In this document: positions 19,763 to 29,142 of the stretch, one piece after another | Layout: each line of letters starts with the position of its first letter | Position numbering within the stretch: position 1 is the stretch's first letter | Assembly: GCA_016719615.1 (NCBI GenBank) | Contig: JADJYQ010000003.1 | Coordinates: 1 to 64,000 of the forward strand | Length of the DNA: 64,000 nucleotides | DNA from: Saprospiraceae bacterium | Lineage (GTDB): Bacteria; Bacteroidota; Bacteroidia; Chitinophagales; Saprospiraceae | Direction: 5' to 3' | The notes under the pieces: generated by a model | What the model saw: only the letters and a program-made list of their open reading frames with translations | Told to the model about the DNA's origin: nothing | The model's database searches: none | Program-made: the position numbers and the translations under genes

Positions 19763-19798
19763 ATTAAAAATATCCGATAATTAATAAAATTTTATTCA

Positions 19799-19895
19799 GC
19801 TCTGCGTAGTCTCTTCCCGCTTTAAGTATCTTTAATGATTCAAAATAAATTTTCAAAGCGGGATACGCTGGGGCGATAGGAAAACTCCGTTTTCC
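19799..19895 (+). repeat. Two-hairpin structured repeat, copy C
   Basis: Shares the stems of copies A and B (GCTCTGCGTAGTC, CCCGCTTT/AAAGCGGG, GATACGCTGGGGC, GGAAAAC-TCC-GTTTTCC) but has an unrelated loop of about 30 bases. The rest of the 406-base gene-free stretch 19683-20088 holds nothing else I can identify. Confidence 0.8.
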
Positions 19896-20088
19896 AAACA
19901 GATGATGAATCAAAGTTCTGATCCATTTTTCAAACGAATGAATTTCAATACTTCAAAACTGAATGCAAAAGTCCAATTCAAACAAAGACTGTTAATTGTA
20001 AACTTTCCTCATTCTAACATCTGAAAACGATTCCACCAAACAAATCGAATCCTGCGAACTAAAAACTGCCAACTTTCCTCAAACTTCC

Positions 20089-20871
20089 TCACTTCACCGC
20101 TCTGCAGTAATAATCCAATTGGCCCCCATCCATTTCTTTGATAAAAAAATTAGCGGTGCTAATGCCACTCACCAGGGCATCGTTGTTATTTTTCAGAACA
20201 TTCCGATTCATTCTGTTGAGGATATCGTATGGAATTTTAAACCACGAAGCCGGAAGATGTTTTTCGAGTCCGAGAATGTCGAATTTCCGGAATCGCTCGA
20301 CAGATTTTCTATTGCGTTCATGATATTCCATGACAGTTGCATCACCGAAAACGCCTCCAAAAAATATTTTTTCGGAATCAAAATACCTGCTCAATAATTC
20401 GCGAAACTGATTTGTATTGTATTCCCGGATGTGATAGGGATTTCTACTCAAAGTCATGGATTGATTCGGCGTTGTTAGCAACAATTTACCGCCTGGTTTT
20501 AACACGCGATATATTTCTTTCAAAAGCGTTTGGTCATCCTGGATATGTTCGATCAGCTGAAAACAAATCACCACATCAAACTGATCGTTTTCCATTTCAG
20601 TAAGCCATGGCACTTCCATATTGATAAACTCGACATGCGCAAAATTCTGTTGATTGAGAGGAATGTGTTTGTCTATTGCCACATAACGACTTGCTTTGGG
20701 AGACAGCCATTTTATTCCATAACCTTCGCCACATCCAATTTCCAGAATGCATCCGCTAACTTCTTCTGCAGCTTGCGTATATGCAAACAGTTGCCGCATG
20801 AATACCGGATTGTCTGATACTGCATTTTCATCTGCACGCTCCGCTGTATATATTTTATCGAGTATTCCCAT
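20089..20871 (-). CDS. Class I SAM-dependent methyltransferase
   Basis: A 260-residue protein starting MGILDKIYTAERADENA; a longer frame to 20961 exists but would run across both divergent -7 boxes, and the short start has TATCTTTG at 20890-20897 in front of it. Motif I is CILEIGCGEGYG (about residue 40), followed by an acidic strand end VAIDKH, FDVVICFQLIEHI (motif II region) and LKPGGKLLLTTPN (motif III). The substrate is unknown; the form resembles methyltransferases of surface polysaccharide loci, in line with the membrane protein next door. Confidence 0.85.
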   Translation of the reverse strand: MGILDKIYTAERADENAVSDNPVFMRQLFAYTQAAEEVSGCILEIGCGEGYGIKWLSPKASRYVAIDKHIPLNQQNFAHVEFINMEVPWLTEMENDQFDVVICFQLIEHIQDDQTLLKEIYRVLKPGGKLLLTTPNQSMTLSRNPYHIREYNTNQFRELLSRYFDSEKIFFGGVFGDATVMEYHERNRKSVERFRKFDILGLEKHLPASWFKIPYDILNRMNRNVLKNNNDALVSGISTANFFIKEMDGGQLDYYCRAVK

Positions 20872-20889
20872 CTTTAAAAATCTAAGGGA

Positions 20890-20914
20890 CAAAGATAGCC
20901 GTTTCTTACTTTTG
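20890..20914. promoter_or_regulatory. Divergent -7 boxes
   Basis: TATCTTTG on the minus strand (20890-20897) faces the methyltransferase gene and TACTTTTG on the plus strand (20907-20914) faces the membrane protein gene. The plus box ends 5 bases before the ATG at 20920, so that transcript would be leaderless or nearly so. No clear -33 TTTG at the usual spacing was found for either. Confidence 0.45.
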
Positions 20915-20919
20915 TACAG

Positions 20920-21966
20920 ATGCGAAACAAGAAGCTCCTGTCCTGTCTGATAAAACACCATGAAACCTTAGCAGTTGCTGTGTTTAGCTTTTTTTTACTG
21001 TTCGGATTGGGATTTCACATAATGCTTTACTTTCCATTACATCAGAGTCCCGATATCCAGACCTATTTAGCAATGGCGCAGTGGGATTTTGACCAAAGTG
21101 AAATCCGCAAATACCGAATCATCATTCCAATAATAGCCGGTCTTATCAATACGCTATTTCATCCGCTGTTTGAAATCATGGCGCCCTGGACTTTTCAGGG
21201 TGATTTTAGTTTATGCATGAGTTTTCTCTTGATCAACACAGGTTTTATGAGCCTTTCAGCCGTGTTCATTTACAAGATCAGCAAAATCTATCTTGATAAT
21301 AAAATGGTTTGCGGAATAGCTCTACTAGCTTTCCTTAGCAATCGATGGACCCTCGAAACTTCTGGACTTCCTTTGGTAGATAGTTTGTATTTGCTGTCAA
21401 TAGTATTGGGTATTTATGGTATGCTCTCCAAAAAGTGGCCTTTAATACTTTGTAGTATCCTGATTGGGCCCTGGGCCAAAGAAGCTTATATTTTTATGAT
21501 CCCACTTCTGATTTTTTATGGATATCCAAGTCGCTTGAAATTAGCTTGGTCTTTATTGCTTTCAGGATGTTTGGTATTTAGTTTTCGCTTTTTGATGGAC
21601 CATTATTCAGCTCATCACTGGTCATCAAGTTTGTTAAAAGATTTGGATTCATTTCAAACCATTCCACTTGCCTTCAAACGATTGTTCAGTTTTCATGGAC
21701 TCTATGAATTGTTCTCCGCCATCGGACTCTGGTTCGTGTTTCCACTCAGCGCATTACTGTTTCACACCAAAGAATTTACAAGTAAAATTTTGCAACACGG
21801 CCGGGCGATCTTTATTGCTTATCTGCCCTTCGTACTATTACAAGCTCTTCTGTCAGCAGATCTGGGCCGCATGTTTTATCTTGCCATTCCTCAAGTGATA
21901 ATTGCGGTAGCCGTCGCACTAGATATTTGGAGGAAAAAGCTTGACTGCTTGACTGGAATGGGTTAA
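20920..21966 (+). CDS. Polytopic membrane protein, glycosyltransferase-C-like, with repeat-derived C-terminus
   Basis: A 348-residue protein with about 8-9 membrane segments. An early loop carries HQSPDIQTYLAMAQWDFD, an acidic first loop as in EpsG/GT-C style polysaccharide proteins, and GPWAKEAYIFMIP lies mid-protein. The last residues KLDCLTGMG and the stop codon are encoded by the first unit of the 195-bp repeat array, so the original C-terminus has been replaced or truncated. Family not firmly recognised. Confidence 0.7.
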   Translation: MRNKKLLSCLIKHHETLAVAVFSFFLLFGLGFHIMLYFPLHQSPDIQTYLAMAQWDFDQSEIRKYRIIIPIIAGLINTLFHPLFEIMAPWTFQGDFSLCMSFLLINTGFMSLSAVFIYKISKIYLDNKMVCGIALLAFLSNRWTLETSGLPLVDSLYLLSIVLGIYGMLSKKWPLILCSILIGPWAKEAYIFMIPLLIFYGYPSRLKLAWSLLLSGCLVFSFRFLMDHYSAHHWSSSLLKDLDSFQTIPLAFKRLFSFHGLYELFSAIGLWFVFPLSALLFHTKEFTSKILQHGRAIFIAYLPFVLLQALLSADLGRMFYLAIPQVIIAVAVALDIWRKKLDCLTGMG

Positions 21967-23089
21967 AACCCATTCCTAATGATGGTCTCGGGTTCATTTT
22001 ATGTGCTTTTTGAGTTCCGTTTTCACATTAAAGCTATTAAGGATTTCATCTATTTATCCGGCTGAAGCCGGCATCTGCTTGTGAAATCGTGTTTTATTTC
22101 GCGCTTAAAAAATGACTTACCGGGATATGTGAGACTTGACTGCTTGTCGGGAATGGGTTAAAACCCATTCCTAATGATGGTTTCGGGTTCATTTTATGTG
22201 CTTTTTGAGTTCCGTTTTCACATTAAAATTATGAAGGAATTAATCTATGAATCCGGCTGAAGCCGGCATCGGTTTGTGAAATCGCGTTTTATTTCGCGCT
22301 TAAAAAATGACCTACCGGGATATGCGAGGCTTGACTGCTTGTCGGGAATGGGTTAAAACCCATTCCTAATGATGGTTTCGGGTTCATTTTATGTGCTTTT
22401 TGAGTTCCGTTTTCACATTAAAATTATGAAGGATTTAATCTATAAATCCGGCTGAAGCCGGCATCGGTTTGTGAAATCGGTTTATTTGGCAAAAATGACC
22501 TACCGGGAATGCGAGACTTGACTGTTGCTGGAATGGGTTAAAACCCACATGAGTTTGGTTCATTTTAGGGGCTTTTTGAGTTCCGTTTTCACATTAAAAT
22601 TATGAAGGATATAATCTATGAATCCAGCTGAAGCCGGCATCGGTTTGTGAAATCGCGTTTTATTCCGCGATTAAAAAATGACTTATCGGGATATGCGAGG
22701 CTTGACTGCTTGTCGGGAATGGGTTAAAACCCATTCCTAATGATGGTCTCGGGTTCATTTTATGTGCTTTTTGAGTTCCGTTTTCCATTAAAATTATGAA
22801 GGATTTAATCTATAAATCCGGCTGAAGCCGGCATCTGCTTGTGAAATCGTGTTTTATTTCGCGCTTAAAAAATGACTTACCGGGATATGTGAGACTTGAC
22901 TGCTTGTCGGGAATGGGTTAAAACCCATTCCTAATGATGGTTTCGGGTTCATTTTATGTGCTTTTTGAGTTCCGTTTTCACATTAAAATTATGAAGGAAT
23001 TAATCTATGAATCCGGCTGAAGCCGGCATCGGTTTGTGAAATCGCGTTTTATTTCGCGCTTAAAAAATGACCTACCGGGATATGCGAGG
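21941..23089. repeat. Tandem array of 195-bp repeat units
   Basis: Unit starts (at TTGACTGCTTG) lie at 21941, 22136, 22331, 22518, 22702, 22896 and a last one at 23091 that dissolves into the microsatellite. Periods are 195, 195, 187, 184, 194 and 195. Each unit has two clear hairpins: GGAATGGGTT-AA-AACCCATTCC and CCGGCT-GA-AGCCGG. Unit 4 is degenerate in the first hairpin (AAACCCACATGAG). No ORF of substance. With the next entries this fills the 1.7-kb gene-free stretch. Confidence 0.95.
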
Positions 23090-23238
23090 CTTGACTGCTT
23101 GACTGCTTGACTGCTTGACTGCTTGACTGCTTGACTGCTTGACTGCTTGACTGCTTGACTGCTTGACTGCTTGACTGCTTGACTGCTTGACTGCTTGACT
23201 GCTTGACTGCTTGACTGCTTGACTGCTTGACTGCTTGA
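23090..23238. repeat. 8-bp microsatellite CTTGACTG, about 18 copies
   Basis: Perfect tandem copies of CTTGACTG, derived from the start of the 195-bp unit. It opens directly into the 48-bp palindrome. The second locus at 38486 has only about two copies, so copy number varies within one genome. Confidence 0.95.
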
Positions 23239-23280
23239 AATCCGATAAACTAACGATAGTTAGTTTATCGGATTTCAAGC
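23233..23280. repeat. 48-bp perfect palindrome, locus 1 (contains ACTAAC palindrome copy 4)
   Basis: Two 22-base arms, perfect complements, around GATA. The core is ACTAACGATAGTTAGT (23249-23264). An almost identical palindrome with loop TATC stands at 38498. Confidence 0.95.
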
Positions 23281-23481
23281 ATAATACAGAACTTTTATTG
23301 TCAAGAGCATCTTGATTTGGGCTCCCGACATCATTAAGTTATCATCATTAGTTTGCTTCTTCATGTCGGGATGACTATTGACTATTTACTCTTGACATTT
23401 ATTCATGTCCCGTAGGGACAAAATATTGGTAAAAAAGATAGAAGAAAACTTCTTCGCGTGCCGTAGGTACGCAACAACATC
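23281..23481. repeat. Downstream flank shared by both composite repeat loci
   Basis: About 200 bases nearly identical to 38546-38744. It carries two small hairpins, TGTCCCGTAGGGACA and GCGTGCCGTAGGTACGC. A frame of 77 codons starting at 23405 begins inside the repeat and is not considered a gene. 23482-23698 shows nothing else I can support. Confidence 0.85.
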
Positions 23482-23698
23482 ATCAGATGTAAAACATCAA
23501 TTGGGTAAACTCACTACAGAATTTTCAGAAAAAACCGAAAACCATCAAACCCATATGGAAGCATCAGCCACAAATCGTGAGATTTCCCGCAAAAGATTTA
23601 ATAAGATTCAAGTCAAAATAGAATTGGAAATAAAATAAAACTATCAGCTGCCAAATTTTTCCCCCTCTTCAGCCTTTTAACTTTAAGCTGAGGCCCTC

Positions 23699-25063
23699 CT
23701 AATTACATCCTTCGTCTATCCGCGATTGTTCATCGTTGTTCGGAAAGCACAAAAATGAAAGATTGTGATCTGGTAAAAATCTCGTGAGATTTGGATCGTA
23801 CAAACCGTTTTCAAGAAAGTCTGTAAGTTCATCAATTTCTTTTTCACTGAGTTTCAGTGGTGTAAAAAATCCGCTTATCTGCGATTTGGGAACTAATGGA
23901 TTCTCAGGAACGGCTGCATTAAAGTATTCAACTACTTCGCGAAGTGATTTTTTACTAGCTCCATGGAAATAAAACCCAACATCCTTGAGATTGTATAATT
24001 GTGGAACTTTGAATTTGTATAAGTCTTCTGGATTTTCAGTAAACCCGCCACGTCCTTTTACGCGTTTATCTTGCGGACCGGTCCGAAACGATTCCCCGTG
24101 CGGACTTTGATAAAGATCATAAACACCTAAAGCAAAGAAGTTGAAACTGTTTAAGGAAGGACTGCTATGGCAACGCACACAGCCTGCTTTACCGAAGAAA
24201 TGCGTGGCCCCTCTTTTTTGGGCATCCGTCATTGCTGTTTTATCACCTTTTAACCAATGCTGGAAAGGAGCTTCAGTTGTGGTAATCGTTCTGAAGTAAG
24301 CGGCTATAGCAAAGGCAGTTGTTTTTAAACTATATCGTTCGTGCTCAGGTATATCCGGAAAAGCTTGGTCAAAATGTTCTTTATAGCCTAATTCTTTGGC
24401 CATTTTCTCATTCATGGTCATTCGATGAACTTGTAAAGCTCTGATATTATTCGCTTCCAGTCCTTCAAGTCCTAAATGATTGATAGCGGTTAAAGTGTCA
24501 TTGTTCCAAACAGATTCAGTACCTACATTTAAACTATAAGTTCCAAAATTACCGGCCCATAAAGCATTTCTTACATATGCCAAATTGATGGTAGGTAACG
24601 GGCGAGCACCCTGAGCATCCACTTCATCTCCTTTATAAAGAGGTGATTTTTGCCTGGCTTCTCCACTGTGCCCAAATCCAACAGCGCCATCGGCAATTCC
24701 CTGAAATCTTCCAGCTGTAAAACCCTTCTCAGCCACATGGCAAGATGCACAGGTAAAAGTCATCATTCCTTCCGGCTTATTGGGCAAAACCCCTATAGCT
24801 GGTTCGTGAAATAACATTTTACCTAAATGTATTTTCTTTGGATTTAAAGGATTTTTAGGATCCTGATTTGGTATTTCCGCCAAATTAGATCCATCTACCA
24901 GGACATAATCCCGGATATCGCCATTTGAAGAGCTTGTTTCAAGAAGTTTGGTCAGTTTATCATCCAGAGAATAATCCTGAATGACTTCTTCTCTGCTGCA
25001 TTGGTAAAACAGCACAGATACAAACAATATTAAAACACCAAAAGAGGGGTATTTCTTATTCAT
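23699..25063 (-). CDS. Di-heme cytochrome c peroxidase/MauG-family lipoprotein
   Basis: A 454-residue protein from the ATG at 25063; a TTG three codons earlier is also in frame. A lipobox ending FYQCS gives a lipid anchor. Two c-type heme sites are present: CASCH at about residue 105 and CVRCH at about residue 297, as in the CcpA/MauG family, which reduces hydrogen peroxide in the periplasm or oxidises substrates. Other family segments visible are NLAYVRNALWAGNFGT and FKVPQLYNLKDVGFYFHGAS. A TAATTTTG box on the minus strand at 25116-25123 may be its promoter. Confidence 0.9.
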   Translation of the reverse strand: MNKKYPSFGVLILFVSVLFYQCSREEVIQDYSLDDKLTKLLETSSSNGDIRDYVLVDGSNLAEIPNQDPKNPLNPKKIHLGKMLFHEPAIGVLPNKPEGMMTFTCASCHVAEKGFTAGRFQGIADGAVGFGHSGEARQKSPLYKGDEVDAQGARPLPTINLAYVRNALWAGNFGTYSLNVGTESVWNNDTLTAINHLGLEGLEANNIRALQVHRMTMNEKMAKELGYKEHFDQAFPDIPEHERYSLKTTAFAIAAYFRTITTTEAPFQHWLKGDKTAMTDAQKRGATHFFGKAGCVRCHSSPSLNSFNFFALGVYDLYQSPHGESFRTGPQDKRVKGRGGFTENPEDLYKFKVPQLYNLKDVGFYFHGASKKSLREVVEYFNAAVPENPLVPKSQISGFFTPLKLSEKEIDELTDFLENGLYDPNLTRFLPDHNLSFLCFPNNDEQSRIDEGCN

Positions 25064-25308
25064 TGAGATCAATTATCAGGGATTAATAATATTCCTATTA
25101 TTAAAGGATTGGAGACAAAATTAGAAATAATTTTCAATCCATAAAGCTATTAAAAATTAAAATCTACTAAGAACAAAAAAAGATTTAAAGATCTTAATCC
25201 ATCATTAAATGTAAAATGAATTCAAATGCCATAATGTTAAGGCTTTATATATTAAAAATTGTAGTTTTGTCTGGGCTTAGAAAAATTAAATTTTCACAAG
25301 AATCTCGT

Positions 25309-26169
25309 CTAATTTGAAGTCATAAAGCTCAAAGGCAGGATTTTTAAACTCCTTTCCCTAATGTTAAACCGATCGCCATGGGCGAGTATATGAGTAGTGA
25401 GGTTTGACAATGACATAGGAGTTCCGGGTTCCAAATCTTCATACCTGTTATGGCTTAGTTGTCGAGCATCAAAAAGGATGACCATTCCGGATCCAATCAC
25501 TTCACATAAATTTCCTTTTTTAATGACGATCCCAGTATCTTCCGCTAATCCAATCCCCAATAATTGCGGAAATCGGGCTACTGCTTCAGCCAACCTTCCG
25601 AATCTGCCCCTTTGGATGAAATGGGTATCTATAATCCCTTGCTCCAGAAATCCCATACCCTGAGACATTCGAACATTGCCCTTTTGCATAGAATCCGCTA
25701 CACTTCCTCCTGAGATCATCTGAAAAGACATGGCCATCGCTCCTGCACTGGTGCCGGCTAACACAAAATGCTCTTGTTTTAGTTTTGTTTGAAGTAATTG
25801 ATGCAGTGGTGTATTTAATAAGAATTTGGTAATCTTGGATTGATCGCCCCCAGAAAACATGACACAATCTGCCTCTTCAATATATTTATAATAGATTTTT
25901 GATTGTGCTTCACTCCTTTTCCGGATATCCAAAAGGCGAACATTTTCACAACCCAGTGCCGCAAATGCTTTCATGTAATTGTCGCCAACCTCCACAGGTA
26001 TTGAGGAAGCTGATGTGATGACCACCACACGGGCTTCTTTTCCGCCACTTTCCTTTACAATTCTTGACAAAATGCCTTGCTCAATAAAGTCCATGGTGTA
26101 CATTTCATTGAGTCCTGTGCCCTTGTCTTCATTTCCTCCAACCGGAATTATAGTTCCTTTATATTCCAT
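25309..26169 (-). CDS. cphB: Cyanophycinase
   Basis: CphB is a peptidase of the S51 type that cuts cyanophycin (multi-L-arginyl-poly-L-aspartate) into beta-Asp-Arg dipeptides. The catalytic Ser lies in AGTSAGAMAMSF; VMFSGGDQSKI and DTHFIQRGRFGRL are conserved family segments, and GIGLAEDTGIVIK follows. I choose ATG 26169 (286 residues) over GTG 26193 because a TACATTTG box at 26193-26200 would put the transcript start after the GTG. The gene is back to back with cphA, with 86 bases between the two starts. Confidence 0.93.
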   Translation of the reverse strand: MEYKGTIIPVGGNEDKGTGLNEMYTMDFIEQGILSRIVKESGGKEARVVVITSASSIPVEVGDNYMKAFAALGCENVRLLDIRKRSEAQSKIYYKYIEEADCVMFSGGDQSKITKFLLNTPLHQLLQTKLKQEHFVLAGTSAGAMAMSFQMISGGSVADSMQKGNVRMSQGMGFLEQGIIDTHFIQRGRFGRLAEAVARFPQLLGIGLAEDTGIVIKKGNLCEVIGSGMVILFDARQLSHNRYEDLEPGTPMSLSNLTTHILAHGDRFNIRERSLKILPLSFMTSN

Positions 26170-26192
26170 GTAATGCGGTTTCTGATCGGCCA

Positions 26193-26225
26193 CAAATGTA
26201 TAAGGATTGTAAAGAATTAAGCAAA
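26193..26225 (-). promoter_or_regulatory. Promoter of cphB
   Basis: On the minus strand, TTTG (26222-26225), a 21-base spacer and TACATTTG (26193-26200) form a good Bacteroidota promoter, 23 bases before the ATG. The divergent cphA gene would have to use a weaker box (TACCTTAA at 26231-26238). Confidence 0.55.
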
Positions 26226-26255
26226 ATTATTACCTTAAAGCCTTAAAATATAAAA

Positions 26256-28907
26256 ATGCGCATACGGGAAATCAATGTCATGAGAGGACCAAACTATTGG
26301 TCTGTCAGACGACATAAATTAGTTGTCGTTGTTTTGGATCTGGAAGAGTTGGAGCAAAGACCAACCCACACCATAGATGGTTTTTTAGATCGGCTTAAAG
26401 CTTTACTTCCCGGGATGTATGAGCATCGGTGTTCTATCGGTGAACCCGGTGGTTTTTTTCAAAGAGTCACAGAAGGAACCTGGATGGGCCATGTAGTCGA
26501 ACATATAGCTCTTGAAATCCAAAGCATTGCCGGTATGGAAGTTGGATTTGGAAGAACTCGAACTTATGGTGAAGAGGGGGTTTATCATGTCGTTTTTGAC
26601 TATCTCGAAGAAAAAGTAGGCATTTATGCGGCCAAAGCTGCCGTGCGAATTGCGCAAGCAATTATCGACAATGAACCTTATAATCTTGCAGCTGACATTC
26701 AGGAAATGCGGGAATTGCGGGAAACGGGAAGGCTTGGCCCCAGCACCTCTGGTATTATCGATGAAGCAGTTGCAAGGGGCATTCCATGGATCCGATTAAA
26801 TAAATACAGCCTGTGCCAGCTAGGTTATGGATTTAACCAAACGAGGATACAAGCCACCGTCACTAGCAAAACATCATCTATTGGAGTTGATATTGCAGGT
26901 GATAAAGAAGACACTAAATTTTTACTCAGCCAAGCAGAAATACCTGTACCCAAAGGAGAAATCGTTCGCACGGAAGCCGGTTTGAAAGAAACCATCGATT
27001 ATCTGAAGTATCCACTTGCTATCAAGCCCATTAATGGCAATCATGGCAGGGGAGTAACCACGAATATCACCAATTGGGAGCAGGCTTTGGATGCCTTTAA
27101 CCTCGCCAAACGAATTTCAAATTCTGTGATTATCGAACAATTTATTATCGGCGAAGATTATCGCTTGCTGGTGATCAATCATAAATTGGTGGCCGCTGCC
27201 AAAAGATTGCCTGCAAGGATTATTGGAGACGGTACATCCAGTATTCAGCAATTAATTGATAAAACAAATGCAGACCCACGCAGAGGTTACGGACATGAAA
27301 AGGTTTTAACTTACATTACGATCGACGACATTTCGCGCAAATTGCTGGAACTCAAAAACTACACAACAGACAGTATTTTGGCAAAAGATGAAATCCTCAT
27401 CCTAAAAGATACAGCCAACCTATCAACCGGTGGAACCAGCATTGATGTAACAGATATTGTGCATCCCGGAACCATTTTTATGGCCGAGCGCATCTCTCGC
27501 ATCGTTGGACTTGATATTTGCGGTATTGATTTTCTGACCAGTGATATCAGCAAACCTGTTTCTGAAACGGGAGGCGCCGTCATTGAAGTCAATGCCGGAC
27601 CCGGATTCCGCATGCATTTAGCCCCGGCAGAAGGCCTTCCCAGAAATGTAGCTGCACCCGTGATAGATATGCTCTACCCTCCGGGTAAAGACAGCAGGAT
27701 ACCCATCGTTGCAATCACCGGCACCAATGGGAAAACCACAACGACCCGGCTTATCGCGCATATGGTAAAAATGATGGGTTACACTGTGGGTTATACGACA
27801 ACAGATGGTATCTATATCCAAAACCATCTCATGATGAAAGGAGACTGCAGTGGACCCGGAAGCGCTGAATTCGTACTCAAAGATCCAACCGTCAATTTTG
27901 CTGTGTTTGAGACCGCACGAGGGGGCATATTAAGAGCTGGACTGGGATATAAAAATTGCAATGTCGCAATCGTTACAAATGTAGCCCCTGACCACCTAGG
28001 TCTTAAAGGAATCCATACCATGGAGCAATTGGCAAAGGTAAAATCAGTTGTTGTAGAGTCGATTCTTCCTGAAGGCTATGCGATCCTAAACGCAGACGAT
28101 GATCTCGTTTATGCCATGCGTGAGTTACAAAAAGGAAAACTGGCCTTATTTTCTATGAATGAAAACAATCCCAGGATCAAAAAACACATGAAGAATAATG
28201 GGATTTGTGCCTTATATGAAAATGGCTACATTACGATTTGTAAAGGAGAATGGAAGCTGCGCATTGTGAATGCCGTGAATGTTCCGCTCACTTTTGGCGG
28301 TCGTGCAAGTTTCATGATCCAAAACATCCTTCCTGCAGTGCTTACGGGATATATTTATGGATTTGAATTGGATGACATTCGCAATGCTCTAGAAACTTTT
28401 ATTCCATCTCCTGCTCAAACCCCGGGCAGGCTCAACATGTTTGAGTTTAAAAATTTTACAGTAATGCTCGATTATGCTCATAATCCTGCCGGACTCCAGG
28501 CTTTGAAAAATTTCGTAGATAAAATTGATGCTACGAACAAAGTGGGCATTATCGCTGGCATCGGAGACCGCAGACCGGAAGACAACGAAGGCATTGGAAA
28601 AGTGGCTGCAGAAATGTTTGATGAGATCATCATCAGGCAGGATAAAAATCTTCGGGGTCGTTCTGATAAGGAAATTATCGATATGCTCACTGTGGGCATC
28701 CAGCAGGCAGAAAAAGAAACGAAACTCACGGTCATTAAAAAAGAACGAGATGCCATAGCTCATGCTATTGAAAATGCAACGGAAGGTTCCTTAATTGTCA
28801 TTTGCAGTGATGTAGTGCCAGATGCACTCGAACAGGTTCAGAAATACAAAGAAATTGAAGCCGGAAATCTCTATAAATTCAGAAAAGAAGACATTCCGAA
28901 CACTTAA
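26256..28907 (+). CDS. cphA: Cyanophycin synthetase
   Basis: An 883-residue protein of normal CphA length that builds cyanophycin without ribosomes. Domain order: N-terminal CphA domain (about 1-160), ATP-grasp domain (about 215-480; PINGNHGRGVTTNI and FLTSDI, EVNAGPGFRMHL are its motifs), then a Mur-ligase-like domain with P-loop GTNGKTTTTR near residue 488, GPGSAEFVLKDP, ETARGGILRAGLGY and LDYAHNPAGL. Both active centres (one adds Asp, one adds Arg) look intact. The product is a nitrogen and carbon store; cphB next door breaks it down. Confidence 0.96.
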   Translation: MRIREINVMRGPNYWSVRRHKLVVVVLDLEELEQRPTHTIDGFLDRLKALLPGMYEHRCSIGEPGGFFQRVTEGTWMGHVVEHIALEIQSIAGMEVGFGRTRTYGEEGVYHVVFDYLEEKVGIYAAKAAVRIAQAIIDNEPYNLAADIQEMRELRETGRLGPSTSGIIDEAVARGIPWIRLNKYSLCQLGYGFNQTRIQATVTSKTSSIGVDIAGDKEDTKFLLSQAEIPVPKGEIVRTEAGLKETIDYLKYPLAIKPINGNHGRGVTTNITNWEQALDAFNLAKRISNSVIIEQFIIGEDYRLLVINHKLVAAAKRLPARIIGDGTSSIQQLIDKTNADPRRGYGHEKVLTYITIDDISRKLLELKNYTTDSILAKDEILILKDTANLSTGGTSIDVTDIVHPGTIFMAERISRIVGLDICGIDFLTSDISKPVSETGGAVIEVNAGPGFRMHLAPAEGLPRNVAAPVIDMLYPPGKDSRIPIVAITGTNGKTTTTRLIAHMVKMMGYTVGYTTTDGIYIQNHLMMKGDCSGPGSAEFVLKDPTVNFAVFETARGGILRAGLGYKNCNVAIVTNVAPDHLGLKGIHTMEQLAKVKSVVVESILPEGYAILNADDDLVYAMRELQKGKLALFSMNENNPRIKKHMKNNGICALYENGYITICKGEWKLRIVNAVNVPLTFGGRASFMIQNILPAVLTGYIYGFELDDIRNALETFIPSPAQTPGRLNMFEFKNFTVMLDYAHNPAGLQALKNFVDKIDATNKVGIIAGIGDRRPEDNEGIGKVAAEMFDEIIIRQDKNLRGRSDKEIIDMLTVGIQQAEKETKLTVIKKERDAIAHAIENATEGSLIVICSDVVPDALEQVQKYKEIEAGNLYKFRKEDIPNT

Positions 28908-29142
28908 TTTACAGTCATATATAAATGAATCCAAATTTCAAGTAAAAATTTAAATCATGATTTATCTAAATGTATATACTATTAATTATTAGTGGAATTA
29001 CATAGTAAATCTGGATAAAATATCAAGACTCAAAGATTAAAAATTTCTAATTTTTGGGATTTTTTTTAATTAAGGTGTAATTTCGCTCAGTTTTTAGAAA
29101 GACCAAACTAACTTACACTTACTTAACTAAAGGTTGATTTTT

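Noticed and set aside
21941..23089. CRISPR array
   Set aside because: The units are 184-195 bp long and similar over their whole length, with no short repeat and unique spacer pattern and no cas genes.
23072..23278. A 68-codon minus-strand frame with repeats of eight residues (QAVKQSSS)
   Set aside because: It is only the 8-bp microsatellite read in one frame (three units give eight codons), with its start in the palindrome. There is no sign of a real protein.
23405..23638. A 77-codon plus-strand frame starting MSRRDK
   Set aside because: The start codon and first third lie in the conserved repeat flank (the GTCCCGTAGGGAC hairpin), and the rest shows no family or promoter. The matching region at 38660 does not keep the frame.
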